Shown: in pieces, positions 49,943 through 60,733 of the stretch
Layout of the letters: the number at the start of each line of letters is the position of its first letter
How positions within the stretch are numbered: position 1 is the stretch's first letter
Origin: Bartonella henselae str. Houston-1
Lineage (GTDB): Bacteria > Pseudomonadota > Alphaproteobacteria > Rhizobiales > Rhizobiaceae
Assembly: GCF_000046705.1 (NCBI RefSeq)
Contig: NC_005956.1
Coordinates: 1,867,048 to 1,931,047 of the forward strand
Length of the DNA: 64,000 bases
Reading direction: 5' to 3'
Program-made: the position numbers and the translations under genes
The notes under the pieces: model-generated
What the model was told of the DNA's origin: nothing
Databases searched by the model: none
What the model saw: only the letters and a program-made list of their open reading frames with translations

Positions 49943-50479
49943 CTAACGGCTTAAAACAACGGGATAACCATCAAGTGTGTATCCCTCAAAACGATCAACA
50001 TTAGAAGAATAAAGGGTAACAACAATACGTCCTGAATTATTATAGAAATATAATCTTTTTCCTTTAACAGTCCAAGAATTTACTTGAGAAAAGATTCCTG
50101 GACAATGTAAAGGGCCAGCGCGATATCCTTGTCCAAATTTTGTTTGCGGCGTTGCAATTCGGCAAACCTTACCACCCATAGAAAGATTCCACACCCCAGC
50201 AATACTTGCAGGAAACAAATCAATGGCATTTCCTGGCAATTCGAGATTAGCCATTTGTCCATCACTTTGAGAATCTCCTTTTTCATACAATAAAGTATTT
50301 GTTGTCTGAGGAGATGACGATAAATCAGACATTGTTTGAGGAACTGATATTGACTGAACAGGGTAAAAAAACTCTAAAGAACCACCTCTATCATTATTCT
50401 CAAACCGCGATGTTGAACAACCCGTTAAGAACGTTATAATCGATATTACAATTAAAAATGTTTTTTTTGAAAATATCAT
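49943..50479 (-). CDS. Omp19-like outer-membrane lipoprotein with Inh-type protease inhibitor domain
   Basis: A signal peptide with lipobox LTGC is followed by a Ser/Gln-rich linker and a C-terminal domain closely resembling Brucella Omp19: AGVWNLSMGGKVCRIATPQTKFGQGYRAGPLHCPG, written here as a motif spread over about residues 95-130 of the mature form, with the two disulfide cysteines in KVC and LHC and the terminal VVLSR. Brucella Omp19 inhibits host proteases and is antigenic. I prefer the ATG at 50479 because the signal peptide then has normal length; upstream in-frame starts at 50497 and 50515 are possible. Confidence 0.85.
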   Translation of the reverse strand: MIFSKKTFLIVISIITFLTGCSTSRFENNDRGGSLEFFYPVQSISVPQTMSDLSSSPQTTNTLLYEKGDSQSDGQMANLELPGNAIDLFPASIAGVWNLSMGGKVCRIATPQTKFGQGYRAGPLHCPGIFSQVNSWTVKGKRLYFYNNSGRIVVTLYSSNVDRFEGYTLDGYPVVLSR

Positions 50480-50713
50480 ATCTATGCTCTTTCCCATGAC
50501 AACAAATAGATTCACTCAAAGAAATGAGTAAACAGTTTTTATAGGGCATTCTACAAAAATAAATTAATAAATTAAAAAGAACAGGCTAAAAATTGCTTAT
50601 TTTGAAAAATAATAATTTTTCTATTCGTTTTATATTGCATTAAACACTGGAAGTTCATAAGATTTTCAGTCATATACTCTTTAATGACTAATAAAGAAAA
50701 ATAGAGAAATTTC

Positions 50714-51565
50714 ATGAAAACGCCATTTAGCAAAATGGACGGTCTTGGCAATCAAATCATTGTTGCTGATATGCGTGAAAGCACACATGCTCTCACACCA
50801 CAAGCAATTCTTTCCTTAGCAGCAGATTCCCAAACATATTTTGATCAAATTATGGCTATTCATCTACCAACGAAAAAAGAAGCTGATTTTCGCATCGAAA
50901 TATGGAATGCTGACGGTTCAATGGCTAATGCATGTGGTAACGGTACTCGTTGTGTCATAGCATGGCTCACAGACCACAATTATGGTGAGATCTTTCGATT
51001 GGAGACACCTGCTGGAATTGTTGAAGGTAAACGCCAAATCGATAACCTCATTTCTGTTGACATGGGGTGCCCAAATTTCAATGCAAAAGAAATGCCTGTT
51101 TCACGTGAAATAATTGATACCAATCACGTAGAACTTACTGCAGGTCCCTTAAGAGATGCTTGCCTTGTATCCATTGGTAATCTCCATGCTATTTTTTTTG
51201 TTGAAAATGATATTCAATATATTCCCTTAGAAAAATATGGGTCAAAACTTGAACACGATCCCCTTTTTCCACAACGATGCAATATTTCCATTGCTTGTGT
51301 AACATCACAGGAAAGCCTAAATTTACGCACATGGGAGAGAGGAGCTGGATTAACACAAGCATGCGGGAGCGCAGCTTGTGCGAGTGCAGTAGCCGCCTAT
51401 CGACGTGGACTGACAAAACGCAATATTGATGTGAATTTACCAGGGGGAACACTTAATATTTTTTATAGAGAAGACGATCACATTATCATGACAGGCCCAG
51501 TCAAATATGGATTTAGTGGTTTTCTTAACCCCTTAACAGGAAGCTACAAAAAGGATGATTTTTGA
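50714..51565 (+). CDS. dapF: Diaminopimelate epimerase
   Basis: Converts LL- to meso-diaminopimelate for lysine and peptidoglycan. Both active-site cysteines are visible: NACGNGTR (about residue 75) and QACGSAACAS (about residue 222). KMDGLGNQIIVAD at the start is typical (usually KMHGLGND; here Asp and Gln replace His and Asp at two positions). 283 residues is normal. The stop TGA overlaps the mtaB ATG by one base. A parS-like palindrome is embedded in the coding sequence at 51097-51112. Confidence 0.95.
   Translation: MKTPFSKMDGLGNQIIVADMRESTHALTPQAILSLAADSQTYFDQIMAIHLPTKKEADFRIEIWNADGSMANACGNGTRCVIAWLTDHNYGEIFRLETPAGIVEGKRQIDNLISVDMGCPNFNAKEMPVSREIIDTNHVELTAGPLRDACLVSIGNLHAIFFVENDIQYIPLEKYGSKLEHDPLFPQRCNISIACVTSQESLNLRTWERGAGLTQACGSAACASAVAAYRRGLTKRNIDVNLPGGTLNIFYREDDHIIMTGPVKYGFSGFLNPLTGSYKKDDF
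51097..51112. promoter_or_regulatory. parS-like site inside dapF
   Basis: TGTTTCACGTGAAATA matches the ParB-binding consensus TGTTTCACGTGAAACA at 15 of 16 positions. It lies about 6.2 kb from parB. A single mismatch (T for C) lowers confidence, but exact half-site plus core by chance is unlikely. Confidence 0.6.
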
Positions 51566-52848
51566 TGTCGATAGAAATTGTAACATTTGGTTGTCGACTA
51601 AACAGCTATGAATCGGAAATTATACGCAAAGAAAGTACTTCTTCAGGACTAGATCAACTCAAAGACGGCGCTATCATCTTTAATACCTGTGCTGTCACAG
51701 CTGAAGCTGTGCGACAAGCAAAACAAGCTATCCGCAAAGCAAGACGTGAAAATCCTCATGCGCGCATTATTGTTACAGGATGTGCCGCACAAACAGAAGC
51801 ACAAAATTTTGCTTCTATGACAGAGGTCGACCTTGTTTTAGGAAATGAAGACAAACTCCATGCTCATTCCTATCGACAACTCCCCGATTTTGGTATAAAC
51901 CATTCTGAAAAATTGCGTATTAATAACATCATGGAAGTAGAAAAAATTGCTTCACATATGGTAAGTGCGATGGAAGAACGCACACGCGCTTTTGTGCAGG
52001 TACAAAATGGATGCGATCATCGATGTACATTTTGTATTATCCCTTACGGGCGGGGACCATCACGTTCAGTTCCCATGGGATCTGTTATTGAACAAATTAA
52101 AAAGCTGACAGGCAACGGTATTCAAGAGGTAGTTCTGACAGGTGTTGATCTTACAAGTTATGGTCACGACCTCCCTGGAAAAGCAACTCTAGGAAAATTA
52201 ACTTCAGCCATTTTACATCACATTCCTGATTTACCTCGACTACGTCTTTCATCTATTGATTCCATTGAAGCAGATGAAGAACTCATCAATCTTTTAGCCT
52301 ATGAAAAAAGAATTATGCCACACTTGCATCTCTCCTTGCAGGCAGGCGATAATATGATTCTAAAGAGAATGAAACGACGACATTTACGCGAACATGCAAT
52401 TCAATTTTGTCAGGATTTACGTGCAAAACGTCCTACAATGGTATATGGTGCTGATTTAATTGCTGGTTTTCCTACTGAAACAGAAGAGATGTTCCAAAAT
52501 AGTCTCTCGTTGGTAAATGATTGTCATTTAACACATCTCCACGTTTTTCCCTTTAGTCCAAGAGAAGGAACCCCTGCTGCACGCATGCCACAAATCAATC
52601 GTAAAATAATCAAAATGCGTGCAGAAAGGTTGCGCAAAGCAGGTGACAAAGCTTATCAAAAACATCTTTTTCACTTACAAAATAGTCAACAAAAGATTCT
52701 CGTTGAAAAAGATGGTATTGGACGAACAGAAGATTATACTCTTGCAAAAATTGAAGGTGCTAAAGCCGGAACAATTGTTAAAGCTCTTATTGTTGGCCAC
52801 GATAAAGATAAATTGATTGCTGTCCTTCCAAAGTTGAACGCAGCCTGA
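51565..52848 (+). CDS. mtaB: tRNA t6A37 methylthiotransferase MtaB
   Basis: A 427-residue radical SAM enzyme that adds a methylthio group to t6A37 in tRNAs reading ANN codons. The N-terminal UPF0004 domain has three cluster cysteines (FGCRLN, NTCAVT, GCAAQ). The radical SAM triad is CDHRCTFCIIP at about residue 150, and a C-terminal TRAM domain is present. I use the ATG at 51565, one codon after a TTG that also opens the frame. It overlaps dapF by one base, and ftsY follows after 14 bases. Confidence 0.93.
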   Translation: MSIEIVTFGCRLNSYESEIIRKESTSSGLDQLKDGAIIFNTCAVTAEAVRQAKQAIRKARRENPHARIIVTGCAAQTEAQNFASMTEVDLVLGNEDKLHAHSYRQLPDFGINHSEKLRINNIMEVEKIASHMVSAMEERTRAFVQVQNGCDHRCTFCIIPYGRGPSRSVPMGSVIEQIKKLTGNGIQEVVLTGVDLTSYGHDLPGKATLGKLTSAILHHIPDLPRLRLSSIDSIEADEELINLLAYEKRIMPHLHLSLQAGDNMILKRMKRRHLREHAIQFCQDLRAKRPTMVYGADLIAGFPTETEEMFQNSLSLVNDCHLTHLHVFPFSPREGTPAARMPQINRKIIKMRAERLRKAGDKAYQKHLFHLQNSQQKILVEKDGIGRTEDYTLAKIEGAKAGTIVKALIVGHDKDKLIAVLPKLNAA

Positions 52849-52862
52849 GTAGGGAAATCTTT

Positions 52863-54113
52863 ATGACAAAACCCTTTATAAAAAAAATATTTTCCTTCAA
52901 CAAGTCTAAAGAACAGAAAATAGAACAAGTTTCCACCCCTTATGAAAACGATAGAGTAGACGAAAATAAGGATAAAAGTGAAATCACAAAAAACGATTTA
53001 TCCTCTATAGACAGAAAAACAAAGGAACAAACAGAAAATCAAAATATAGCATCTGCAAAATATGATGAAAAAAATCAACCTTTTGAATCATATTCCAGCA
53101 AAGAACACCATTCTAGTAAAGTAATTATCACAGATATAATCAGTGAAAAAAAAATTGAAGAAATTTTGCCTGTGTCCTCTGTTGAACAGGAAAAAAGAGC
53201 GTGGTTTGGACGTCTTAAAAAAGGATTAGCTCTTTCCTCACAGCGCTTAAGTAAATCCATTGGCGAAGTCTTTGTTAAAGAAAAACTTGATAAAGACAAG
53301 TTACAAGAACTGGAAGACATTCTTATTCAAGCGGATCTTGGTGTGGAAACTGCTACTCACATCACCGATACCTTAGCTTCTAGTCGTTACAAAAAAAATC
53401 TATCTCCAGATGACGTTCACAGCATCATAGCAAATGAAATCGAAAAAGTGCTAAAACCTGTTGCAATTCCACTGGAACTTGATCTTAATCATAAGCCTCA
53501 TGTTATTTTACTAGTAGGTGTAAATGGTACAGGAAAAACAACAACCATTGGAAAACTTGCAGCAAAACTCACTAAAGGAGGATTAAAAGTTATGCTTGCC
53601 GCTGGAGATACGTTTCGTGCTGCCGCCATTGAGCAATTGCATATTTGGGGTGAACGCATAGGTGCTCCTGTTATTTCAACGAAATTAGGTGCAGATGCGG
53701 CTAGCTTAGCATTTGATGCTTATGAAAAAGCAAAAAAAGCAAACAGTGATGTCTTGATCATTGACACAGCGGGACGTTTACAAAACAAAACTGAACTGAT
53801 GGACGAATTGGCAAAAATTATTCGCGTTTTAGGTAAACATAATCCTCAAGCACCTCATACAATACTTCAAACCCTTGATGCAACCACTGGGCAAAATGCG
53901 CTCAATCAAGTAGACATTTTTCGCGATATTGCTGGTGTAAATGGATTAGTCATGACAAAACTCGATGGAACTGCACGAGGAGGAATTCTTGTTGCCATTG
54001 CAGCAAAATATAAATTACCTGTTTATTTTATAGGTATAGGGGAAAATATTGAGGATCTCCAACCTTTTTCTGCCTCTGACTTTGCCAAAACTATTGCAGG
54101 AAGACACTCATGA
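52863..54113 (+). CDS. ftsY: Signal recognition particle receptor FtsY
   Basis: A 416-residue SRP receptor GTPase that docks ribosome-nascent chain complexes at the membrane. An N-terminal charged, low-complexity A domain (about residues 1-105, rich in Lys, Glu, Ser) is followed by the N domain ([20 protein letters not shown]) and the G domain with [45 protein letters not shown]. It sits in the dapF-mtaB-ftsY run; the septation gene overlaps its end by 4 bases. Confidence 0.96.
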   Translation: MTKPFIKKIFSFNKSKEQKIEQVSTPYENDRVDENKDKSEITKNDLSSIDRKTKEQTENQNIASAKYDEKNQPFESYSSKEHHSSKVIITDIISEKKIEEILPVSSVEQEKRAWFGRLKKGLALSSQRLSKSIGEVFVKEKLDKDKLQELEDILIQADLGVETATHITDTLASSRYKKNLSPDDVHSIIANEIEKVLKPVAIPLELDLNHKPHVILLVGVNGTGKTTTIGKLAAKLTKGGLKVMLAAGDTFRAAAIEQLHIWGERIGAPVISTKLGADAASLAFDAYEKAKKANSDVLIIDTAGRLQNKTELMDELAKIIRVLGKHNPQAPHTILQTLDATTGQNALNQVDIFRDIAGVNGLVMTKLDGTARGGILVAIAAKYKLPVYFIGIGENIEDLQPFSASDFAKTIAGRHS

Positions 54114-54799
54114 AAAAATCTTTTTTTGAGCATAATTCATACAATAACCACGATTCAAAAAATATCAATACTAATCAAAAAGCACCTCTTTCACCAACAC
54201 TTAAATTTCTCTTAGAAATGGGGCCATTAGTTATTTTTTTTCTTGCTAATTATAAAGGCGAATGGCTGATAAACAATATTGAAATTTTTAAAAGATTTAA
54301 TAAACCTCTTTTTCCGGCCACAGCTATTTTCATGATGGCAATTATTGTTGCTTTAGTCTTATCATGGATACTTGCGCGAAAAATTCCTATTATGCCTCTT
54401 ATCTCTGGGATATTTGTTTTGGTCTTTGGATCTTTAACTCTTTGGCTTCATAACGATACTTTTATCAAAATGAAACCGACAATCATTAATAGTTTGTTTG
54501 CTCTTGTTCTCTTTGGTGGTCTGTTTTTTAAAAAACCACTTTTGCGTTATATTTTTGATTCCACTTTTAAACTTGATGATTTAGGGTGGAAAAAACTTAC
54601 TTATCGCTGGGCATTTTTTTTCATTTTTCTCGCTGTTTTAAATGAAGTAATTTGGCGCAATTTTAGCGATAATTTTTGGACAAATTTTAAAGTCTTTGCC
54701 ATTATGCCTATAACAGTTTTTTTTATGTTAACACAAATGCCTCTTATAATGAAACATTCAAAAGATCTTTTTAAAGAAGAGGATAAAACTAATTCTTAA
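54110..54799 (+). CDS. yciB: Inner-membrane septation protein (YciB/IspZ family)
   Basis: 229 residues with about five to six membrane helices. Family blocks are [19 protein letters not shown] at the start and [30 protein letters not shown] near the end. Its loss affects cell shape and division in enteric bacteria; the molecular role is unclear. A hydrophilic N-terminal extension of about 28 residues is longer than in E. coli. It overlaps ftsY by 4 bases. Confidence 0.92.
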   Translation: MKKSFFEHNSYNNHDSKNINTNQKAPLSPTLKFLLEMGPLVIFFLANYKGEWLINNIEIFKRFNKPLFPATAIFMMAIIVALVLSWILARKIPIMPLISGIFVLVFGSLTLWLHNDTFIKMKPTIINSLFALVLFGGLFFKKPLLRYIFDSTFKLDDLGWKKLTYRWAFFFIFLAVLNEVIWRNFSDNFWTNFKVFAIMPITVFFMLTQMPLIMKHSKDLFKEEDKTNS

Positions 54800-54856
54800 A
54801 CAAATATAAAATTATTTTATAGATTTATTACTGTCCACCGTTCACGGAGGGAAGAA

Positions 54857-55618
54857 GTGTTAATTGAACAGTTCATCTGTCGAGAAGATAATTTTGGTGT
54901 GCTCATTCATGATGAAACGAGCGGTTACACAGCAGCAATTGATGCACCTGAAAGCAACGCAATTCAAAATGCTCTAAAACGCCGCAACTGGACGCTTCAG
55001 ACTATCTTTTTAACGCATCATCATCATGACCATGTGGAAGCGCTAGCAGAGTTAAAGCAAATTTATAAAGCCATTGTTATTGGACCAGAAGCAGAAAAAG
55101 AAAAAATTAGTCACATTGATCAAACACTTAAACCTGATGAAAGCTTCTTATTTGGTACCCACACAATTTTAGCACTTTCAACACCTGGTCATACATTAGG
55201 AGCATTATCCTATTACTTTCCTCAAGAAAATTTACTCTTTGCCGGAGATACACTTTTTTCACTGGGCTGTGGACGTCTTTTCGAAGGAACACCGGCACAA
55301 ATGCTAAACTCTTTAAAAAAGCTTCGTCAGCTTCCCGATGAAACACTTCTTTATTGTGGCCATGAATACACTAAAAGTAACGCTCTTTTTGCATTGACAC
55401 TTGATCCATACAATCAAAAACTTCAACAAAGAGCAGAAGATGTTTTTTTGTTGCGTGCAAAAAATGCCATGACTTTACCTGTAACATTAGGGCAAGAAAA
55501 AAAAAACAATCCTTTTCTTCGCTGGGATAATAGAACTTTGCGAAAAACCCTTAGGATGGAAAAAGAAACAGATGAAGAAGTCTTTGCTGAAATCCGCAAA
55601 AGAAAGGACAATTTTTAA
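54857..55618 (+). CDS. gloB: Hydroxyacylglutathione hydrolase (glyoxalase II)
   Basis: A 253-residue metallo-beta-lactamase-fold enzyme that hydrolyses S-lactoylglutathione in methylglyoxal detoxification. The metal site THHHHDHVEAL (about residue 55) is complete, with STPGHTLG, FAGDTLFSLGCGRLFEGT, YCGHEYT and the C-terminal KNNPFLRWD glutathione-binding segment. Translation starts at a GTG with CGGAGG about 6 bases upstream. It is the last gene of the run from dapF. Confidence 0.95.
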   Translation: MLIEQFICREDNFGVLIHDETSGYTAAIDAPESNAIQNALKRRNWTLQTIFLTHHHHDHVEALAELKQIYKAIVIGPEAEKEKISHIDQTLKPDESFLFGTHTILALSTPGHTLGALSYYFPQENLLFAGDTLFSLGCGRLFEGTPAQMLNSLKKLRQLPDETLLYCGHEYTKSNALFALTLDPYNQKLQQRAEDVFLLRAKNAMTLPVTLGQEKKNNPFLRWDNRTLRKTLRMEKETDEEVFAEIRKRKDNF

Positions 55619-56432
55619 GTATATTTAAATTAGCATTGCATTTGCTTTTTCGTTTATAACATACGCTCAAATATCAATTGCAAAACAAATAGATAACCAT
55701 TTTGTTTTATCACCTATCAATAATCCAAATATAATATAGTAGCAGTTTACCTCTTAACAGGAAAAAATAAGTTAAAAAACTCCCTCAAAAACCAGAAAAA
55801 TCACATATAGGAAATGTAAAACAGAACGCCATTGTGTTACTAAATTCATGCACTTTTTTTAAAAAAACATTTTTCAATACTCGTAAGCCCATTTTATGAT
55901 AGCACCTACAAATAGTGTAAAGATAAAGCCATTGTATACCACAATTTTTAAGCTCATGAAGTAATAAGCCAACACCATCATACTATTTACCAATCCTCAA
56001 TGTTGAGCAATTCTTATATTGAAAAGATTCATAAGAAGCATTCTATTCCTTGGCTTCACTAGTTTTTATCTGCATACCAACTCCACTTATGACGGACAAG
56101 TAAGTGATTTTAATTTTTTCAATATGAAAAGACTTATGATTAGAGAATCTTACTATATTCGGAGTTCTAATCTAAGTGTTTATTGATAAAAGTATTAAAA
56201 ATTTCACCGCTTCTTTTTCTAAGCAGCTAAAATTAACGAATATTTTTTAAAAAAATAATCTCACACCTAAAGATTATTTTATTTTTTTCATAGTACTTCG
56301 AGAAACACTTACTGCAATCATAGTTTTTGAAGACAAAAAATTTTCTAAAGCAATAAACTGTCTTTTTAACAATTTAAAATTCAATCAAAAACACATTGAT
56401 AGGATTCTTGCCATTTTAAACAATTGATTCGG
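55619..56432. other. Convergent gene-poor region between gloB and parB
   Basis: About 0.8 kb holding repeat copy D (listed separately) and otherwise AT-rich DNA with no gene. No clear intrinsic terminator was seen for either gloB or parB. Confidence 0.45.
55818..56180 (+). repeat. Decayed dispersed repeat, copy D
   Basis: It shares AAAACAGAACGCCATTG (55818-55834) exactly with copy C, and downstream AAAGATTCATAAGAAGCAT and TATATTCGGAGTTCT match copies C and B. The protein trace CKDKAIVYHNF is the most eroded of the four. Orientation equals copy C. Confidence 0.58.
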
Positions 56433-57338
56433 TTAACTTTGCAAACGTCTGCAAATATCATCTAATTGTTCTAAAGAAGAATAGTGTATTTTTAAATCAC
56501 CACCTTTTTTACCATGCCGAATGATAACTTTCATTCCAATTACGTCTGCAAGCAATTTTTCTAAAGATTTTGTTTCTGCATCTTTTTCCAGAGAAGTGCG
56601 TTTTTTGACCTTAGGATTTGCCTGCTCATAGACTAATATTTCTGTTTGGCGTACAGAGAGACCTTCACGAATAATTTTTTCTGCCAAGTCCAATGGATTA
56701 TCAACAGTTATAAGACAGCGTGCATGACCAGCAGAAAGTTGTCCATCAGTTAAAAATTTTTGTACCTTTGATGGCAATTTCAACAAACGAAGCGTATTTG
56801 CAACATGACTTCGACTTTTTCCAATCACTTGTGCTAAATCTGCTTGCGTATAGCCATGTTCATTCAGCAAAATTTCATATCCCATTGCTTCTTCAATAGG
56901 ATTAAGATCAGCACGTTGAACATTTTCAATAATTGCCAATTCTAAAGCCGTTTTATTATCTACATCGCGAACAATAACCGGCAATTGACTTAAATGAACA
57001 CGTTGAGCAGCACGCCATCGCCGTTCACCAGCAATCAATTCAAAACAATGTGGATGATTGCGTGAAGGTCTTACAATAATAGGTTGAACAATACCGTGTT
57101 GACGAATTGATTGAGCCAAATTATCAAGTTCTTCTTCGGTAAAATGGCGCCGCGGATTATGTGGATTACACAAAATGGATTCAAGTGGAACAAGCTTCTC
57201 AGAAAATGTAGAAACTGTACTGGACTCTGACAATTTTTCAGCACTTGTTGAACGTGTAGGATTGTTGTTCAAATTGATATCGCCAATCAATGCTGCTAAT
57301 CCACGTCCCAGTCTTTTTTTTGATTGATCATCATTCAT
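56433..57338 (-). CDS. parB: Chromosome-partitioning protein ParB
   Basis: Binds parS and spreads on DNA as a CTP-dependent clamp to segregate the origin. The N-terminus KKRLGRGLAALIGD is the ParA-stimulating segment. The CTP-binding boxes NPHNPRRHF, ELIAGERRWRAAQ and ENVQRADLNPIEEA, and the helix-turn-helix YTQADLAQVIGKSRSHVANTLRLL, are intact. I choose the ATG at 57338 just before NDDQSKKRLGRG (301 residues). The frame is open to an ATG at 57380, but that start adds a Lys/Asn-rich tail. Confidence 0.94.
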   Translation of the reverse strand: MNDDQSKKRLGRGLAALIGDINLNNNPTRSTSAEKLSESSTVSTFSEKLVPLESILCNPHNPRRHFTEEELDNLAQSIRQHGIVQPIIVRPSRNHPHCFELIAGERRWRAAQRVHLSQLPVIVRDVDNKTALELAIIENVQRADLNPIEEAMGYEILLNEHGYTQADLAQVIGKSRSHVANTLRLLKLPSKVQKFLTDGQLSAGHARCLITVDNPLDLAEKIIREGLSVRQTEILVYEQANPKVKKRTSLEKDAETKSLEKLLADVIGMKVIIRHGKKGGDLKIHYSSLEQLDDICRRLQS

Positions 57339-57384
57339 AATTTTACTCTTTGAGTTTTCTTTATAAAAATTATTTTTCATATTT

Positions 57385-58182
57385 CTAAGCAGCAGCCTGT
57401 GCTTGTTTTTCTCTTTGTATCACCTCCGAAGCCAAACGCAAATAAGCTTGACTACCAGCACATTTGAGATCATAAAGCAAAACTGGTTTACCAAAAGAGG
57501 GGGCTTCAGAAACACGTACATTTCTTGGAATAACAGTACGATAAACTTTATCTCCCATAAAAGAGCGTACATCTTCAACCACCTGATTGGAGAGATTATT
57601 CCGTCCATCATACATGGTAAGAACAATACCTTGAATTTCTAAAGAAGGATTAAGAACAGATTGCACTTGCTTTACTGTTTCAAGCAATTGACTTAAACCT
57701 TCAAGTGCTAAAAATTCACATTGCATAGGTACCAAAACAGAATCTGCAGCTCCCATAGCATTGAGAGTAAGAAGATTTAGAGAGGGCGGACAATCAATCA
57801 AAATATAACTAAATTTTTTAGCCATCTTAGGATCATCATAAAGAGCCTTACGCAATCGTTGAATACGATCTTGTGAAGAAGCAATTTCCATTTCTACACC
57901 TAAGAGATCAAGTGTAGAGGGTACAATAGAAAGATTGGGTACAGCTGTTTTCAAAGCTGCTTTTGTCACTGAAATTCCTGAAATCATAACATCATAAGAC
58001 GATAAAGGACGGCTATTACGATCAATTCCCAGTCCTGTACTCGCATTACCTTGTGGATCAATATCCATAATGAGAACATTTTCTCCAATGGCTGCCAAAG
58101 CTGTTGCAAGATTTATTGCTGTGGTTGTTTTTCCAACTCCACCTTTTTGGTTTGCAATAGCGATAATCCGCATTTCGCTCAT
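57385..58182 (-). CDS. parA: Chromosome-partitioning ATPase ParA
   Basis: A 265-residue Walker-type ATPase whose DNA-bound gradient drives ParB-parS movement. The deviant Walker A is KGGVGKTTTAINLA (about residue 14), with IDPQGNAS, Walker B ILIDCPPSLNLLTLNAM, and EFLALEGLSQLLET. It belongs to the small chromosomal Soj group without an N-terminal regulatory domain. rsmG lies 6 bases upstream; parB follows. Confidence 0.96.
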   Translation of the reverse strand: MSEMRIIAIANQKGGVGKTTTAINLATALAAIGENVLIMDIDPQGNASTGLGIDRNSRPLSSYDVMISGISVTKAALKTAVPNLSIVPSTLDLLGVEMEIASSQDRIQRLRKALYDDPKMAKKFSYILIDCPPSLNLLTLNAMGAADSVLVPMQCEFLALEGLSQLLETVKQVQSVLNPSLEIQGIVLTMYDGRNNLSNQVVEDVRSFMGDKVYRTVIPRNVRVSEAPSFGKPVLLYDLKCAGSQAYLRLASEVIQREKQAQAAA

Positions 58183-58188
58183 TTTGCT

Positions 58189-58836
58189 TTACCCTCTAAA
58201 TGATCGAACCTGAGAAATTTCTAAAATAACAGAATTTTCATCAATTTTACTCTTATGTTTTAGCAGATCAAACTGCCAATTGGCAGAGGCATTTTTTATT
58301 TCTTTAGAGTAATCCCGACCTTTTTGCAAAAGAGCGATTGTTTTTTGTGTTAATAAAGGAAAAATAAGCCTTAAAAGATCATCTAGGCAAGCTAATCCCC
58401 GTGCTGTTATAACCTCTGGATTTTTTATTTTTTGAGTTACATCTTCAATTCTACAATGATAAACCGTTGCTGGAAGATCAAGTTGAGCAATAACTGTTCG
58501 TAAAAAAGCTACTTTTTTTCCATTGCTTTCAACGAGATCAATATGTCCTGTTTTTTTTTCTTTCATAAAAATAGCAATAACAATTGCAGGAAATCCACCA
58601 CCTGATCCAAGATCACACCAATGCAGAAGATCACTGTGTAAAGGGTAGATTTGTGCTGAATCCAAAATATGACGTGTCCATAAAAGAGGTATTGTTGAAG
58701 AAGATATTAAATTAATATGTTTATTCCATTGTATTATCAAAGATTCAAAATGCATTAAATCCTGCATCGTTTCACGTGAAACAGAAGAAATTATTTTTAA
58801 AAGCTCTTGATATTTTTGTTCTATAGAAAAATCCAT
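58189..58836 (-). CDS. rsmG: 16S rRNA m7G527 methyltransferase
   Basis: 215 residues; methylates G527 of 16S rRNA using SAM. The SAM motif DLGSGGGFPAIVIA lies at about residue 70, with FESLIIQWNKHINLISS before it and ARGLACLDDLL after. It overlaps mnmG by one base. A parS-like site lies in its 5' coding part. Confidence 0.93.
   Translation of the reverse strand: MDFSIEQKYQELLKIISSVSRETMQDLMHFESLIIQWNKHINLISSSTIPLLWTRHILDSAQIYPLHSDLLHWCDLGSGGGFPAIVIAIFMKEKKTGHIDLVESNGKKVAFLRTVIAQLDLPATVYHCRIEDVTQKIKNPEVITARGLACLDDLLRLIFPLLTQKTIALLQKGRDYSKEIKNASANWQFDLLKHKSKIDENSVILEISQVRSFRG
58768..58783. promoter_or_regulatory. parS site inside rsmG
   Basis: CGTTTCACGTGAAACA matches TGTTTCACGTGAAACA at 15 of 16 positions, and the inner 14-bp palindrome GTTTCACGTGAAAC is perfect. 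It lies about 600 bases upstream of the parA start, the usual kind of place for parS near the chromosomal parAB genes. Confidence 0.88.
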
Positions 58837-60704
58837 TAAGCTGATTTAGCCTTTTCACGTCTTTGACGTTGAATATAAGTGATAATAAGTGATAATGCTG
58901 CTGGCGTCATACCATCAATTTTTTGTGCATCAGCAATTGAACGTGGCGATATTTTTTGAATTTTTGTTTTGAGCTCATTAGAAAGACCAGAAATTGCCTG
59001 AACATCAAGAGAAGAAGGAATTTCTAAACGCTCATCTCGTTGAAGAGCAAGGATATCTTGTGCTTGTTTTTCCAAATAAACTGCATATTGTGCTTCAATT
59101 TCTACAGATTCAACTGTTTTAGAATCAATGGATTGTAACTGTGGCCAAATATGTGAAAGACGCTCTATACTCATATGAGGATAAGCAAGAAGATCATAAG
59201 CTGAACGCCGAATTCCATCATGATTCACTTGCAACCCATGAGCAGATGCTTGATTAGGCGTTAGAAAAAGCTCTTGGCATAGTGATCGCGCTTGATCAAG
59301 ACGCTGTTGTTTTTTCTGATAGCACTCCCAACGTAATTTACTTACAATACCTAATTGTTGTGCTAAAGGTGTCAAACGAGCATCAGCATTATCAGATCGC
59401 AGAGATAAACGAAATTCAGCACGTGATGTAAACATTCTATAAGGTTCACAAACCCCACGCGAGACTAAATCATCTACCATAACACCAATATAAGCAGTAG
59501 AACGACTTATAAGTATTTCATCTAATCCACCTACCTTACGTGCGGCATTTAGTCCAGCCAAAAGACCTTGTGCTGCGGCTTCTTCATATCCTGTTGTCCC
59601 ATTAATTTGGCCAGCTAAAAATAATCCTGGTAAAGAACGTAACTCCAAAGTTTTAGTTAACTGTTGTGGATTAACAAAATCATATTCAATAGCGTAACCA
59701 GATTGTAGAATTGTAACATTTTCCAATCCTTCAATTGTTTTCAATAAAGAAACTTGTACATCTTCAGGAAGAGAAGTAGAAAGACCATTTGGATAAATAG
59801 TATCATCATTTAATCCTTCTGGTTCTAGGAAAATCTGATGCCCATCACGTTCTCCAAATTTAACAATCTTATCTTCAATTGAAGGACAATAACGTGGTCC
59901 TAATCCTTCAATATTTCCTGAATATAAAGCAGAGCGATGAATATTTTCACGAATAATCTGATGTGTTTGTGCATTTGTACGTGTTATGGCACATTCAATT
60001 TGAGGCTGTTCAATTTTTTCAGTCAAAAGAGAAAAAGGTACAGGATTTTCGTCAGCTTGCTGTTTAGGAAGACATTCCCAACGGATTGTTTTTTTGCTAA
60101 GACGAGCAGGAGTTCCTGTTTTTAATCGACCAAGATTTATGCCATAACTTTTTAAACGTTCAGCAAGTTTTATACTTGACTGTTCTCCCATACGTCCAGC
60201 AGCCCATGTTTTATCACCAATATGAATAAAACCATTTAAAAAGGTACCTGTTGTCAAAACAACAGCACCAGAAGGGAGTATTCCTTGTTTTTTTAATATA
60301 ACACCTGAAATACTCTTATCTTTAACAATCAGATCAATAACTTCATCTTCAATGAGAATAAGATTATCTTGTTTTTGTAAAAGCTTTTGAATTGCTTCTT
60401 TATAGAGTTGTCGGTCAGCTTGCGCGCGCGGACCTCTTACTGCTGGTCCTTTTCGTCGATTAAGAAGTCGAAATTGAATTCCAGCTGCATCTGCTGCTCG
60501 TCCCATGAGCCCATCAAAAGCATCTATTTCACGAACCAGATGTCCTTTTCCAAGCCCTCCAATAGCCGGATTACACGACATTGTTCCTAGTGCTGATATT
60601 TTATGTGTAATGAGTGCTGTCTGTGCTCCAGCACGCGCTGATGCATAAGCTGCTTCGCAGCCAGCATGACCACCTCCAATAACAACAACATCATATAATT
60701 GCAT
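58836..60704 (-). CDS. mnmG: tRNA U34 carboxymethylaminomethyl modification protein MnmG (GidA)
   Basis: A 622-residue FAD protein that, with MnmE, modifies wobble U34 of several tRNAs. The FAD motif [19 protein letters not shown] starts at residue 8. Also seen are [31 protein letters not shown], and [19 protein letters not shown]. The active-site cysteine segment CPSIEDKI is present. Length matches the family. Its partner gene mnmE lies directly upstream with 45 bases between. Confidence 0.97.
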   Translation of the reverse strand: MQLYDVVVIGGGHAGCEAAYASARAGAQTALITHKISALGTMSCNPAIGGLGKGHLVREIDAFDGLMGRAADAAGIQFRLLNRRKGPAVRGPRAQADRQLYKEAIQKLLQKQDNLILIEDEVIDLIVKDKSISGVILKKQGILPSGAVVLTTGTFLNGFIHIGDKTWAAGRMGEQSSIKLAERLKSYGINLGRLKTGTPARLSKKTIRWECLPKQQADENPVPFSLLTEKIEQPQIECAITRTNAQTHQIIRENIHRSALYSGNIEGLGPRYCPSIEDKIVKFGERDGHQIFLEPEGLNDDTIYPNGLSTSLPEDVQVSLLKTIEGLENVTILQSGYAIEYDFVNPQQLTKTLELRSLPGLFLAGQINGTTGYEEAAAQGLLAGLNAARKVGGLDEILISRSTAYIGVMVDDLVSRGVCEPYRMFTSRAEFRLSLRSDNADARLTPLAQQLGIVSKLRWECYQKKQQRLDQARSLCQELFLTPNQASAHGLQVNHDGIRRSAYDLLAYPHMSIERLSHIWPQLQSIDSKTVESVEIEAQYAVYLEKQAQDILALQRDERLEIPSSLDVQAISGLSNELKTKIQKISPRSIADAQKIDGMTPAALSLIITYIQRQRREKAKSA

Positions 60705-60733
60705 TTAATTCATTCCACAAAAAATTGTTTTCA

